Assembly: GCA_000467715.1 (NCBI GenBank)
Contig: AJFK01000122.1
Span: 1-53,961 of the forward strand
Source of the DNA: Hysterium pulicare CBS 123377
Lineage: Eukaryota; Ascomycota; Dothideomycetes; Hysteriales; Hysteriaceae
DNA length: 53,961 nt
Direction: 5' to 3'
Position 1 is the stretch's first letter. Each line of letters begins with the position of its first letter. The position numbers and the translations under genes are program-made. The notes under the pieces are model-generated. The model did not search any database. It was not told the DNA's origin and saw only the letters and a program-made list of their open reading frames with translations. Positions 32,212-43,402 of this stretch are shown here, piece by piece.

Positions 32212-32422
32212 CCTATAAACCTCTTCGCCCACCTTCCAATCTCTCTTCTTTTCTTCAACTTCAATCGAGCGTACAACCTTCCCCTTCGCGCGCCCCCTCA
32301 CAGATCACCTCTTGAAAAAGAGTTCCCTTCCGTCGTATTGCCTTTACCCTATTCACCGGCTGGAAGCAGTTCGGGTTACAACATTTGCTTTTTCGTAGAT
32401 AGTTTCTCTCTCCGCAGCCACC

Positions 32423-33046
32423 ATGCCTCCAAAGTCAAGTCCCAGGCATGGTGATGGCCAGCAGCAGCAGCAAGCCCCGTCACAGCAGCAGCAGCAACAA
32501 CAACTCTCTGCGCCAGCCCCGTCACAACAGCAGCATCAACAACAACTCCCTGCGCCAGCCTCGCCACAGCAGCAGCAGCGACAACAACACAATCTCCCTG
32601 TTCGGCCCACAACCAACCCGAACGTTCCTTCGCGCGCGCCAGCCAATCTTCCCACGCATCCAAACCTCCCATTGCCGGCTCCTTACTATACGGTGCCTCC
32701 TCGCGTCCCTCACAGTTCTACGCTTCCGCCTCCGTCATCAGCTCTTCCGGCCCGACCTTCAATAGCGAACCCCGGCGCTTTTATTCGAAACACGTTGCCA
32801 GCCTCGCAAGCAGCAACTCCCTTACAAGGTGGGCCAACAACGCAACTACCAGCCCGACCAACAACACAAGTGCCAGCCCATCAAGCAGCACAACCGGTAG
32901 CAGCGGCAACAACATCAAAGCGGCCGGCAAACTTCTCTCTTCCCTGCTCCCCGACTCAACCACCGACAAAAGTTATCAGGCCTACAATTCAACCTCTTCC
33001 AAGCTCCTCTCAACCTCCATCACCACCACCACCACCAGCGGCATGA
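32423..33046 (+). CDS. Pro/Gln-rich low-complexity protein
   Basis: An ATG frame of 207 residues. It starts MPPKSSPRHG, like the MPPK start of the coiled-coil gene, followed by Gln runs (up to 7), then Pro/Ala/Thr-rich sequence with repeats of the PARPTTQ and PAHQAAQP type, and ends PPPPPAA. A TATAAA motif at 32215-32220 and a clean ACC-ATG context support a start here. Right at its stop an overlapping ATGA opens a 53-codon frame (to about 33208) with normal composition, such as GSREFQEWLAIVNDVRCYP. The true protein may therefore continue past a frameshift in the preceding CAC repeat. Possibly a broken gene; function unknown. Confidence 0.5.
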   Translation: MPPKSSPRHGDGQQQQQAPSQQQQQQQLSAPAPSQQQHQQQLPAPASPQQQQRQQHNLPVRPTTNPNVPSRAPANLPTHPNLPLPAPYYTVPPRVPHSSTLPPPSSALPARPSIANPGAFIRNTLPASQAATPLQGGPTTQLPARPTTQVPAHQAAQPVAAATTSKRPANFSLPCSPTQPPTKVIRPTIQPLPSSSQPPSPPPPPAA

Positions 33047-33209
33047 AACATGCGAAGAGACTCGACCTGTGGCTATCTATGGAAGAAGGGTCGCGTGAGT
33101 TCCAAGAGTGGTTGGCCATAGTCAATGATGTTCGTTGCTATCCCGCGATGGAAAGCCTTCAATGCCTGATGGTCGTAGGCTTTGAAAAAACTCTACTTCA
33201 ATAGCCGAT

Positions 33210-35187
33210 GGAAAGCGGGAGTAGTGGGTCAACTTAGTTTTACCGTGTGTTGTAGCCATTGGATGACAGCTGTGGGGAGTCTTCAGGATTAGTGAATGTG
33301 GCACGTCTTGATGGAGTCATGGCTTTACGATACACGAGTCTGCGGGATGAATTCCAAGATTGTGTATAAGTTGACACTTCTTCAAAATTGCAATAACATA
33401 CATCGCCTTCATAAATATTTAGCAAACTGTGTCTTGAGCCTCCACGGATGCCCATAACATGTGTATCGACATCCATGGGTATGCAATGACTGATGCCTCG
33501 TCCACGAATTTCGAAAGTGATGAGGCAGGAGAACAAGACGGTAAAGTCCACAAGAATTGTGTAGGTACCTGACGGGGAAGAGGGGTGGATTGGCGACGCA
33601 TCCCTCGAGTCAAGTCCGCAAGAGGATAGCCAGTTCGTTGTCTTCCTGTGTTGTTGAGTGAGGCATGACATCAGCATGCCGAACCTCGCTATTCTAGTTC
33701 TCAACTCCAACCGGCATTCCTAACACTGCGACAACCTACAAGCTTCAAGTTATCCATGTCTAAATTCAGATACGATGCAACACTTCGTCTATGTCATTTT
33801 ATCGGAACGGCCAAAGAATTCGACTCCAAATTAACGATCGGTCAACAAGTCTGAAAGGACAGCCAAACGGGAACCGCGAGACAAGTGTCATTGCGCAGGA
33901 TTGGAAACTCGACAACTTCTGAGGTTGAATTAGAATTGAGCGTAAGAAACGCCAAATCCCTTAGCTCCTCTGTCATTATTGATATACGGCAGTCTAACTC
34001 TTCAACCAGCGAAGTTTTATCCCCGAGGTCCCGACGTCCGCTTACATTGATTCGCATGGTGGAGCAAGTCTGAATACCCATCAACCATACAAACCTGTTC
34101 GCAGCAATAAACGAGATGGCGGCCATGAATTAACTGGCGTCGGGTATGCTCTGGCATCTTGCGCGAGGTCGGAGGCGGCGGTGGAGCGTTTCCGCAAGAA
34201 CAACGTCGTGTGTAGTCTCCGAGAAGCTTCCACCCAACTACGAGCCTACGGGCAAGACGTTCCACCCAGTCATCCCCTGACAATAGAACAAAAGGCTGGT
34301 TGGTACACCAGGCACGATACTTCTGATCGGAGTCACGAAGCAAGGCACATTACGGTTCTAGTCCGCGAGGAACAAAAGGGGTGTCATAATTCGTCCATTT
34401 TCGAGGCTGGGTCTAGCCCTACCACATTCTTTGCTACCAGCCTACAAAGCCGATTCAGACTCTAGGAAGGGCATGAAAGCAAGTTGCCGTCCTTAAGGTT
34501 GGTTGGAGAGCAGTATGTAGGATGAGGCCTCTCTGGACTTGTACTGCTAAAGGAGTTCATAGTAAACTAATAATGACACCCATCGTACGATAAACTAGGT
34601 GTTTTCAACCCATGGCCGTATCTCTTTTCAAGACTATTCGCCACGCATTATATCTCTCCATAGACCTTCGACTCTATCACCCATGCATCTTCGATTGGCT
34701 TACTCATACATCTCCGTCTCATAAGCATCAATTCTCTAATCCATGCTCTTAAGGAAGTCATCCTTCAATCCGCCTTCCACTAAGATATATTTCATCAATC
34801 TGCACTTGAGATTCCGTCCATTCACTCTTTCCACTCCATGACTGTCACTCGTGAAATCGCCTGTTTCCTCTTTTCTGGACAAGCTTGGATCTTCCGTTAA
34901 TTCCCTCCAACACTTCCAGCTCTTCTAACACCTCGACAACGTAACTTTCGTCGTTCGCTTCTTACTTTTCTTCGACCGCACGCCACACATTCTGCAAAAG
35001 TCCAGCGTTCAGAAGACAAGCTCACTGTGCTTATTTCAACCAGCACCGAATATATCTGACAGTGAGCAACACCGCTCAGTACAGTCGGAGTCAGTTAGGG
35101 AGACCACAATGAGAGGAAGGCGAAGTCAGAAGCTAAGCCGCTTTCATTTCTTCTATCCCATGATACACATGCCGCAACATGGAGGAA
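33210..35187. other. Gene-poor region
   Basis: About 2 kb with only short or composition-driven frames (longest minus 33240-33710, 156 codons, no recognised domain). The segment 34600-35000 is pyrimidine-rich on the plus strand. No tRNA, repeat array or known element was recognised. Confidence 0.5.
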
Positions 35188-38135
35188 TTACCTCTTCAGC
35201 GGAAACCCATTAAAATACTTGCAAATAACCTGGTCGAGCGTCGCGATCGATACCGGCTTAACGAGAAACAGATTTGCGCCCGATTTGACTGACCGCGCCT
35301 GCTCCGTCTCCGAGTCCTGGCCCGTAATAATGAAGACAACCGCCGCCTTGTTGTTGCTACTTCTGCCTACATCCCATTCTAGCTGCCGGATTTCCTCACA
35401 AGCTTGTGCGCCGTCAAGGACAGGCATCTGCAGGTCCATGAGCACGAGCTCAAAAGGTCGGCCTTCCTGCAGCGCGGCTTCAAATAGCGACACGGCCTCG
35501 CGCCCATCGACAGCACTCTTGCAAGAAAGGTGCCGTCTGGCACAGTACATTTGCAGGATCCGTAGATTGATTGCGTTATCATCCACGAGGAGGACCGTGG
35601 GCGCCGAAAGCGGGCTAGGTGGGGGAGTCGGCACGCTAGGAGTTGCGAGCTGCGGTGTAGTGTTACTTAGACCCAAGCCGTGGACTCCGGATTCAACTGA
35701 AGTGATGTGGTCGGTTGGTCGAGTGGCTTTGTAAAGAGCATCAGCTTGTTGGAGGATCTCGTCAAGGCGAGAGGTCGTGAATGGTCCGGAGGCGAAGACA
35801 ATTCGTGGATCCCGGGCTATGTCAGCGGGAGGGCCAATATGCTGGGCGGCTGGCATGAGGCAGATGGCCACTTGGCCAGGCTTCATCGAAGCCGCCAAGT
35901 TGTGGGGATGTTCAAGTTCTGGAAGATAATCGAACACGATTAGCGATTCTTCAGGCCGGTCGGATTTTCGGAGACCGCGTTGCTCTAGATAGGTGCCAAA
36001 ATGCTGGCTTAGGTGACCCGTGACGCCGCTATATTGGATCTCGTAGAAGCTGTCAGGAAGATACGCCGGCTTGACGAGGTCTGACGTTACAGAGTCTGTC
36101 GCAGCGCAAAATGTCGGTTCGCAGAATGAAGCACGGAAATGTGACCCTTTCCCTACAATGGAGGAAACTAAAACCACCGATCCGTTCAGGAATGTTGCCA
36201 TCCGAGAGGCCAGTGTTAGTCCAAGACCGGCACCTCGCGTATGAGCATCTGTCTTTTCGTAAGCCTTGAATATGCGTTCGTGGTTATCAGAGCTGATGCC
36301 ACTTCCAGTATCTACTACATCAAAGTTCAGGATGGACCGATCATCGGTCGTCGATAGGATAATGGCGACACTGCCTTCGGTGGTGTTTTGGATAGCATTG
36401 ATGATAAGAGCCTGGATGCATTCCTTAAGCAGCGCAACATCAGTATTGAGAAGCCTACAATCTGGAGGCAGTTGGTTGTGGAAGAATATGGCAGTGTTGG
36501 CAAGCTCCTCTTCCAAAGCCGACAAGGAGATGTCGGTCAATATATCCGACTCAATTTGCGTTAGGTCGTACATGGCTGCCGGTTGTCGAGAATGGCTAAT
36601 CTCCGCCCAGCGATTAAGTTTGAGCATGTTATTTACGGTAGACATGAGCTGCCGTCCGGAAGTTCTGATAATCCCGAGGAAAGACAGCGCGTTATATGCG
36701 GAAGGAGACGCGCTCGGTCTGGTGGGCACGCTTTCTTGGGGTTCGCCCAGCATATTTCGTGATCTGAGCTCTTCTGTGAGTAGGTCAACAGAGCCAAGTA
36801 CACCATGAATCGGCGTCCGTAGCTGGTGGGTGATGCCCCGGAGGAAGATCTCTTTGGCTTTCAACGCTTCCTCCAATGTGTGTTTTTGCCAGATATAATG
36901 AAGCATGAAAGCGCATTTATCAACAAACCAGGAATCGACATCATCAAACACATGCCGTATCTCATTGGATGTGACGACCAAGTACATTCTGGTTGGTCGT
37001 GGTCCACAGTTTCCAATGATAGCGCGGACTGGTGAAGTCGATGTAAGGTTTTGGTGATTATGGTTTGCTATGGCGTGATCCAGATACTCATCGTCTTCCC
37101 ACAGGCCGTCTTGTACATCCGCGTAGCTAATAGGTGCATGGTTATTGAGATGAATAATGCCATCGTCCGACTCTTGAATTTCTATGTCGGCCCCGGGGTA
37201 CAGTTGGCGGACAGTCTCCAGCACCAGCTCTTCTGCATTGTTCGCATTGTTCGCGTTGTTCGCATCGGTCTGTGACTGCAGTTCGGCTATCATGTACCTC
37301 ATCCGTTGGCGCTGACGTTGCCGTTTCCCTCTCGAGCACAGTACTACCTCAGCCGTGAGCACATCCGCGAAGCGGACGAGGGCGGCCTGTCTACTTGGAG
37401 AAAGAGACTCGCACTCGGTATTCGAAGCCACACATAGAGAACCCAGTGCTATCTCATCACCATGCTCGGTTTTGACCCGTAATTGCGTGCCGGCGTAACT
37501 CCGCAGGCCGCCTGTTTCAACATGAGGGGAGTGTTGGAAGCGCCAATCGCTCGCCATTTTCGTAAGCATGAGGACGGACTGCTAGAGTTTCAGCGAGGAC
37601 ATTTCCACATCCCTTTGGAGGCTCAGCTTACCCCTGCGGGCTGATTGATGGTATGCGCACAGGTGGCCTCGCGTCGAGGCAATATGGCCAATGGGAGGTT
37701 TGCCGTTGCGAGACGTGTATACACATCGTTTTCCATTATTCCCATGATAACAAACTCCCATCCAATCAACTCCTTCACGAGTTGAACCTTGTCCTGCAAC
37801 CTGCGCAACAATTCTTCATCTTCGGCGATGCCGGCCGTGTAGTACCACGTCAAGGTCAGGCGCAGTCGTTCGTTTCGCGTCAGGGAGGGAAAGAGGTATC
37901 GATCGGTAAAGTCGGCAGGCTTGGGGGTCGGTTGCGCGGAGGCAGGGTCAGAAGTATAGCTGGCCTTGTGTGCGCTTTCACTGAAGGCAATGATGGGGAG
38001 GCGGGCGTGGTCGTGGTCGAAGATGGGGCCAATGTCGTTGGGCCGCTCGGGGAGGCCATCCTTCTCTCTCCAGTCCAACAGAGGAGCCTCTGCCTTGGGG
38101 AAATAAGAGGCCGTCTTGCTGGAGGAGAACGGCAT
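35188..38135 (-). CDS. Hybrid histidine kinase (GAF-HisKA-HATPase-REC)
   Basis: Two exons (intron 37631-37579) give 964 residues; start MPFSSSK at 38135. Cytosolic sensor kinase of a fungal phosphorelay. The N-terminal 300 residues form a GAF-like sensor (REATCAHTINQPAGSVLMLT, AGTQLRVK, ALGSLCVAS). The H-box FLRGITHQLRTPIHG puts the phospho-His near residue 417. The ATPase part has N-box ECIQALIINAIQN, G1 DTGSGIS and G2 TRGAGLGLTLA. The receiver has LLVDDNAIN, phospho-Asp in LVLMDLQMPVLDG (about residue 883) and FLVKPV. All catalytic motifs are intact. A DANNANNANNAEE stretch comes from a 9 bp repeat. There is no membrane segment. It would signal through an HPt protein to response regulators; the stimulus is unknown. 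Confidence 0.92.
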
Positions 38136-38700
38136 GGGCGTAGACGGGTGGTTGGGCCAAGCTCTGATTGATGCAACCGGTGGGGTATTAAGCACATCTG
38201 CTGTCTACGGGCCGAGGTGGTCCCGTCTGAGCGACTGAGCGACTCGGCATAAAGCCCCGAGTCGCGCCACCGCCACCTTACTGCGGCGAGAGCTCTCCAT
38301 CAATCATTGAGGCACAGTGAAGCCACCCTCGGTGAAAGCCTCCGCCCTTCGGTGAAAGCTTCCGTCCTTCCTCATCGAATCGTCTAGACTGCATCGCAAT
38401 TCCCCATGATGCAGCACGTGAATAACATGTCCTTCCAAAACATTCCATCTCGTACCCTACCGTCACAAGCCCGCAGACGCATTCTCGAGTCACTTCCGTA
38501 CATACCATTCCCAGCGCTCTCTTAGTACCATTATGGCGGTGCGGATACCTGAGGCCAGAAGGGTAGCGAGCTTCACAAAACTACCACTACACCACCGAAA
38601 TAGAGACATCGCTCGACTCTCCACAGTCTGCGCGGCAGTTGCTATCTCACGGCAAGCTGCGGCGGTGCAACCGGTGCTGGTACCTCGTTCAAACTCGCCG
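38136..38700. other. Intergenic, upstream of histidine kinase
   Basis: No gene supported. Around 38330-38370 a 20-base unit, CGGTGAAAGC then TTCCG or CTCCG, occurs twice in tandem. The rest presumably includes the kinase promoter. Confidence 0.45.
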
Positions 38701-38749
38701 GCTCCATGTAATCCCTGTACCCGTTGACCCTCAACCTCCTAGACGACCC

Positions 38750-39105
38750 CTCTCATCCTTTTCGTACTCCCCAGCAGCTGATGCACTTTCAGGCCATGCC
38801 ACGGATTCACCGTGATTCGATCATCCCACCAAACCCTAAACTCTCGCAACCAGCTGTCCTCGGGCTCGAATTCCAGCGTGGCGATCTGCTTTTGAGGAGG
38901 CTTGACTGGATCCCATCCGACGCCGATGTCATCGACAGGCTGCTCGTTCGGAGTATGTCACTTTGTGCTTTATGCGGAAGTTGCGGAGTTCCTGCGAGTC
39001 GACATCGATTGGGGCAGCTTCGACGATGTGCATTTTCCGAGCTTCCCAGCGAACTTCGGAACATCATCCCATTTACGCTCAAAGAATCGGCAATGTCATC
39101 AGTTG
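38750..39105 (-). pseudogene. Broken gene fragment, unknown family
   Basis: Minus-strand peptides with natural composition follow each other in three frames without room for introns. They are FFERKWDDVPKFAGKLGK, then MHIVEAAPIDVDSQELRNFR with IKHKVTYS, then EQPVDDIGVGWDPVKPPQKQ leading to WLREFRVWWDDRITVNPWHG and LKVHQLLGSTKR. At least two single-base shifts would be needed to join them. The Trp-rich end looks like genuine protein. I do not recognise the family. Upstream of 39110 the signal is lost. Confidence 0.45.
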
Positions 39106-39109
39106 TGAT

Positions 39110-40187
39110 TGGATCCCACAGTTCGAGAATTGTGCATGAAAATAAAGGAGAACGTCACCTGATAACAACAACAGAGGCTGCAAACTGTAGACCCCAAGCC
39201 ACAACCCTGAACAGCATTCGATGTCTCACTCGTAGTTACAGCGCCGAGGAATATCTCTGCAAAGCCAATGGACAGAACGAAAAGAGCGGGGGAGAATGCA
39301 TGGCCAAGAAGAGATGAAACATAATACAGTGCAACCAGAGGCTCTCCTGTGCATCGTTACATACGCCTGTTTAAGGTGTTTTAGAGCGATGGCTCTGTGC
39401 ACAAGTTGCCTTCGACGCTCCCTGCCTCGACTGGTGGCTTCGGACACCCCATCTTTGATTCTGAAGTTGCAACGTTAGCACTCCAATTACCCCATTCCCT
39501 GCAAAGGTCCCAGAACTGTGCTCACTGAATTGAATGGATTAACGATGCATGGTAGGTGTTATTATTCGACGTAACGCGTAGTCTAGATAGATCCTATTTC
39601 ATATACTACTTCCCGGACAACCTCAAGGGTGGCAACTTGCTTTAATGCCGTGTACCGAGTATACATTGGCTTTGCAGGCTGGTTAGAAAGAATGTGGTAT
39701 GCGCTGATCCATCCTCCGAAACACCGAATTAGGATACTTTTGGTAGTGTATCGACGAAGAGAGTTGCGAGGCCGCGGGCCGTTCAGCAATATTCACCACC
39801 TCAACCTTACCAACTTATCTTCGCGGCTTAGGCTAATATCTGAACAAAAATCACATTTCTTACAACCTTACTGGACTAGTGATCTGTCGAAGTTTCTACA
39901 ATTGGCTAACTAGTGGTCAGCTCTTTCGTGTCAGCTCGTTCGCACACTCCACTCTACTGCGCGACCAGTCATCTCGATCAACATCAAGCTCTTCAGGAGA
40001 GATATCCCCAAAATGTATAGTGTCACTCTGGAACTTTACAATGTTGTGACCGTACGACACTACACCCCCACTGCATAAATTGCGATGAAGCCCACTTTCA
40101 TTTGAAGTTCGGCAATCACTCGTTCAGTCTGATTCATCTACTCTCGCAAATAAGCCCATCAAAATCCATCGTCAACGCTACAGCAAG
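39110..40187. other. Intergenic region
   Basis: About 1.1 kb with no supported gene, repeat or RNA. The right-hand end (from about 40060) is the presumed promoter of the small secreted protein. Confidence 0.5.
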
Positions 40188-40778
40188 ATGCTTGCACTTA
40201 CTACCTTCGCTTCATTTCTCATGCTTGCCCCTACCGCACTTTCTGGGGTCGTTGGCACGTCGCTCAAACGGCAAGAGAGTGAATATTTCCTCCTCCATGA
40301 TATCACCTACAATTCCTCCATCATATACTCTACGCCTGCTCATCTTGCCGTCGCATATGCTACGATTGCGTTCAACTTGACCAACACCGCAATTCCATAT
40401 ACTACTTCCTGTCTTGCCAATAACGAGGACGAACTCGATTTCTTCGACAGGGGCTACACGTACACGTGCGACACTCCCGAGTATGCAACTGGTGTGACGA
40501 ATTTTACGTTTTACGCGTCAAGTTACCTCTTCACGATCAACCAAAGTTGGGCTAGCGGATAGTAAGTCTCACATCTTTCCGCTCTGTGCGCTCCACATCA
40601 ACTAACCTCAAGAAGTGAACATTTCCTAGGCCAGGGGAGCGCCGAAGTACCGAAGTTTGAATGTGAAACTGTTAGATGGCAGAACCCAAACTGGACACTC
40701 GGTTCACTTTATAGCACCTACAACGAGGACTGTCAACTGTTCGACTTTACAATTCCTGTGACGGTCAGTGAGGCATGA
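40188..40778 (+). CDS. Small secreted protein with four cysteines
   Basis: Two exons (intron 40562-40615, acceptor AAGAAG) give 178 residues. The first 20 or so form a signal peptide (MLALTTFASFLMLAPTALSG) followed by an LKRQ site that could be cut by a Kex2-like protease. The mature part has four cysteines (SCLAN, YTCDTP, ECETV, EDCQLF), compatible with two disulfides, and several N-glycosylation sequons (NSS, NLT, NFT, NQS, NWT). It is rich in Tyr, Phe and Thr and probably beta-structured. No family was recognised. Size, secretion and Cys content suit a cell-surface or effector-type protein; this is inference only. Confidence 0.75.
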
Positions 40779-41477
40779 CGTGGTTGGCCTGGGTCGGTTC
40801 CAGAATTCACAGTGCTTATCATGGTGCCTTTCGTTACTGCATATTGTTTGCCTACGAGCCTCCGACATTAATTCGAACCAGGGAATTCCTTTTCGAAATA
40901 TCTTCCCCTTCTTTCTCCACACTCTTTTGTATGCGCTTAGCATTCTAACAATGTATTTAAGGCTTCGTCAGACCTTCTGAAGCTATCAATCATTTCCTTC
41001 AAGGTACATTCATTGTGAAGGTAACCAGTCTGGCTCACAAATAGCAATTTCGCAGGACTTCGCGTATCATGAAGAAGTCGACACAAACAGTCTCAGGCTA
41101 AGCTCTATGCTGCCTCTCGGTTACTGCGGCGCAAAGGTATGTAACAAGCGAGTAATGTGTATTCCCTTCACGATTACCTCGTTGGTAGACTTGTTGATCT
41201 TGGCCCCATGTAGAAATATACTTGTCCATAAGCAGTTCAGTGAGTGACATGTGGAACAATGGCGTGGAAGTACTGTACCACCGAAGACTTGGCAGCCACC
41301 TGACTGATGCGGCAGCCAATCGGGATATTACACCTGCTTTTGAAGAAGTCGTCGCCCTCTTGTTTTACTCGACGTCTTTCGTGAAATCAATGAAAAATGG
41401 ATCATGGTTTATGTATGACGTTGCCTGGGCCCCAGCCGGAATGCAGGGATTAAGCTTTGCCGGGCCCGATCATCCCA
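40779..41477. other. Intergenic between convergent genes
   Basis: About 700 bases between the stops of the secreted protein and the glycosyltransferase. No supported gene. The plus-strand frame that enters at 41222 and runs to 41617 is the antisense of the glycosyltransferase end. Confidence 0.5.
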
Positions 41478-42629
41478 CTAATGGTTTTCACCTTGCTCCT
41501 CTACGATCTCTTTCTTCTCATCCACTACATGTTCGTGTAACCTCTCCATCACCGATTGCAGCATATGGTCTCCGAAAAAGCTCTTCACCTGCGGCGTCCT
41601 CCACCAGAAATGACTGATGAATATACCCCGACACAGGTCCAGATCCGGCTCTCCATTCGCCTCGTCACACGGTAACTCCTTGATGAATTCGTCATAATCA
41701 TATCGCACATATGTTCCGAACGCGCTCTGTTCGTGGAATCTACGCCCTTTCCACTCAGAACAGCCCGGGTAGCGTTCATTGTTTGGACACTCGTCCCATG
41801 CCTTGAGGATTTCAAAAGTGCGGGCATTGTTCTGCGCGATAATGAAACCCGTGTTGGTGTATTGCCGGCCGAAAGTATCATTGTTTAAAGAACCTGGCGT
41901 ATCTAATGCCATGGCGAGGGAAGTATTAGACTCAATGTTCCAGTAGTTCAGCATCCATTCAATGGGTATGTGCATCTGATGGAAAGAAGCATCGGCATCG
42001 AGGAATACGACAAGTTTGTAGGACTTGAGGATATGAGCTAGAGCGGAGGGTTTGATCCATGTGGGATTACGGTCGGTGAATTTGGCAGCGTGGACGAATT
42101 TGTAGTCGTAGCCGTGGAGCTTGGCTAAACAGGATCAGTGGGAATGAGACGAGAGGAGGGACATGACTAACCGTAGGTGAAGTGGTTCAATATGCCGCCA
42201 GAGTAGTGTTCGAGACGCTTCCAATCGAAATCCGAGCCGTGGAATAATTGATCCCTGCTATCAAAGGAGCGAGTGTCGACGTCGAAGATGCAGAGGTCCT
42301 TGCCCAATGCCGAAGTGTACAGAATATCGTTCGGTAGGCGATATGTCTCCCCTTGAAAATTGAACAAGGGTGACGTAGCGGAGAACTTTGCGGGGTTGTA
42401 GATGAACTGAAGAACCTGGCGGAGGGAGATGTCGTCGCTTTCGCTGCTTTGAGTCCTGTCCACACTTATTAGATCGACTCGACTAAACAAAGGTGTTCAC
42501 AAAGTCGCACCCGTTTTCCTGATTACCCGTCGGAATGACATAACGAGTCGACTGGTAGTGGGAGAATAAAGCAGTGGTAAGTAGGAACAGTAAGAGAGCG
42601 AAAACGATGTATCTTACTGACGACGTCAT
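41478..42629 (-). CDS. Type II membrane glycosyltransferase (GT34-like)
   Basis: Three exons (introns 42510-42456 and 42171-42125) give 349 residues. The start MTSSVRYIVF at 42629 places a signal anchor (VFALLLFLLTTALF) within the first 25 residues, as expected for a Golgi type II enzyme. Motifs are YDYKFVHAAKFTDRNPTWIK, VVFLDADASF (the DxD metal/nucleotide-sugar site), NTGFIIAQNNARTFEILKAW and ISHFWWRTPQ. This is the fold of fungal galactosyl/mannosyl transferases of the GT34 (MNN10/GMA12) kind or close relatives; the exact family is inferred. It probably adds hexose to glycoproteins. A longer frame upstream to 42731 exists but would bury the anchor. It is divergent from the gene at 43403. 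Confidence 0.82.
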
Positions 42630-43402
42630 AGCGAAAAAAGGTCTGCGGTTTTTTGGAAAGAATTGAGGGTTTACATACACATACTTGGCGGTCAGACGGG
42701 AAAGCAGCATAAAAGTAAATAATCCGACCACGTGAATTCACAGCATGCAGACACCGAAGAAGGCACAGCTGGCTTGCAGTTTAGCTCACCTAGGCAGCAA
42801 GCTGTGCCACGGCGAATCGTTCACACCTGAAGGCACGGGACATAACTCCATGCATACTGCACAACGCCGCAGCATAGATGAAAGAGGCTGGAAACCTATG
42901 GGCTTCTAAGTAGATTATTCCAACAAGCTTTACCAACCTTTTCTTCAAGCTATATGGGGTAGGGATCCAAATCTGAAAGCAGTCAACAATCAACCATCAT
43001 GATGCATGATAATCATCACTGTCGCTGCTGTTTTTGTTTCCACTGTAAAAGAACGACCACTGGAGATCTGAATTTGAATGACTTGGGGATCGCATGTGTC
43101 CAATAGGGTCGTTCACTCCCTTTGCAAAGTCATAAGTCTGACACGCGTTGACACCGCCGCAGTAATGTGCCGCATGGCTCTGCCGCCTCTTTGCATGCTG
43201 ATCGAATTCTTCCTCCGAAAAGTACCATGAACTGTCTAATCATGTCCTGGTCCCAGAGGGACAGAGCAAAGAGGGGACAGTCTAAGTTGACTGAGCCGCT
43301 GAGCGGATTCCTAAGCCTGGACAGTTAAGACGGGTCATATTCATCGCCCCATTCACATTAAGGATCGTCCTCAATTCCTTCACCTCGTTCTTGCAAGCCA
43401 GT
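42630..43402. other. Divergent promoter region
   Basis: About 770 bases between the divergent glycosyltransferase and the Cys-rich membrane protein. No gene supported. An ATCATGATGCATGATAATCAT stretch near 42995-43015 is nearly palindromic. Confidence 0.5.
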
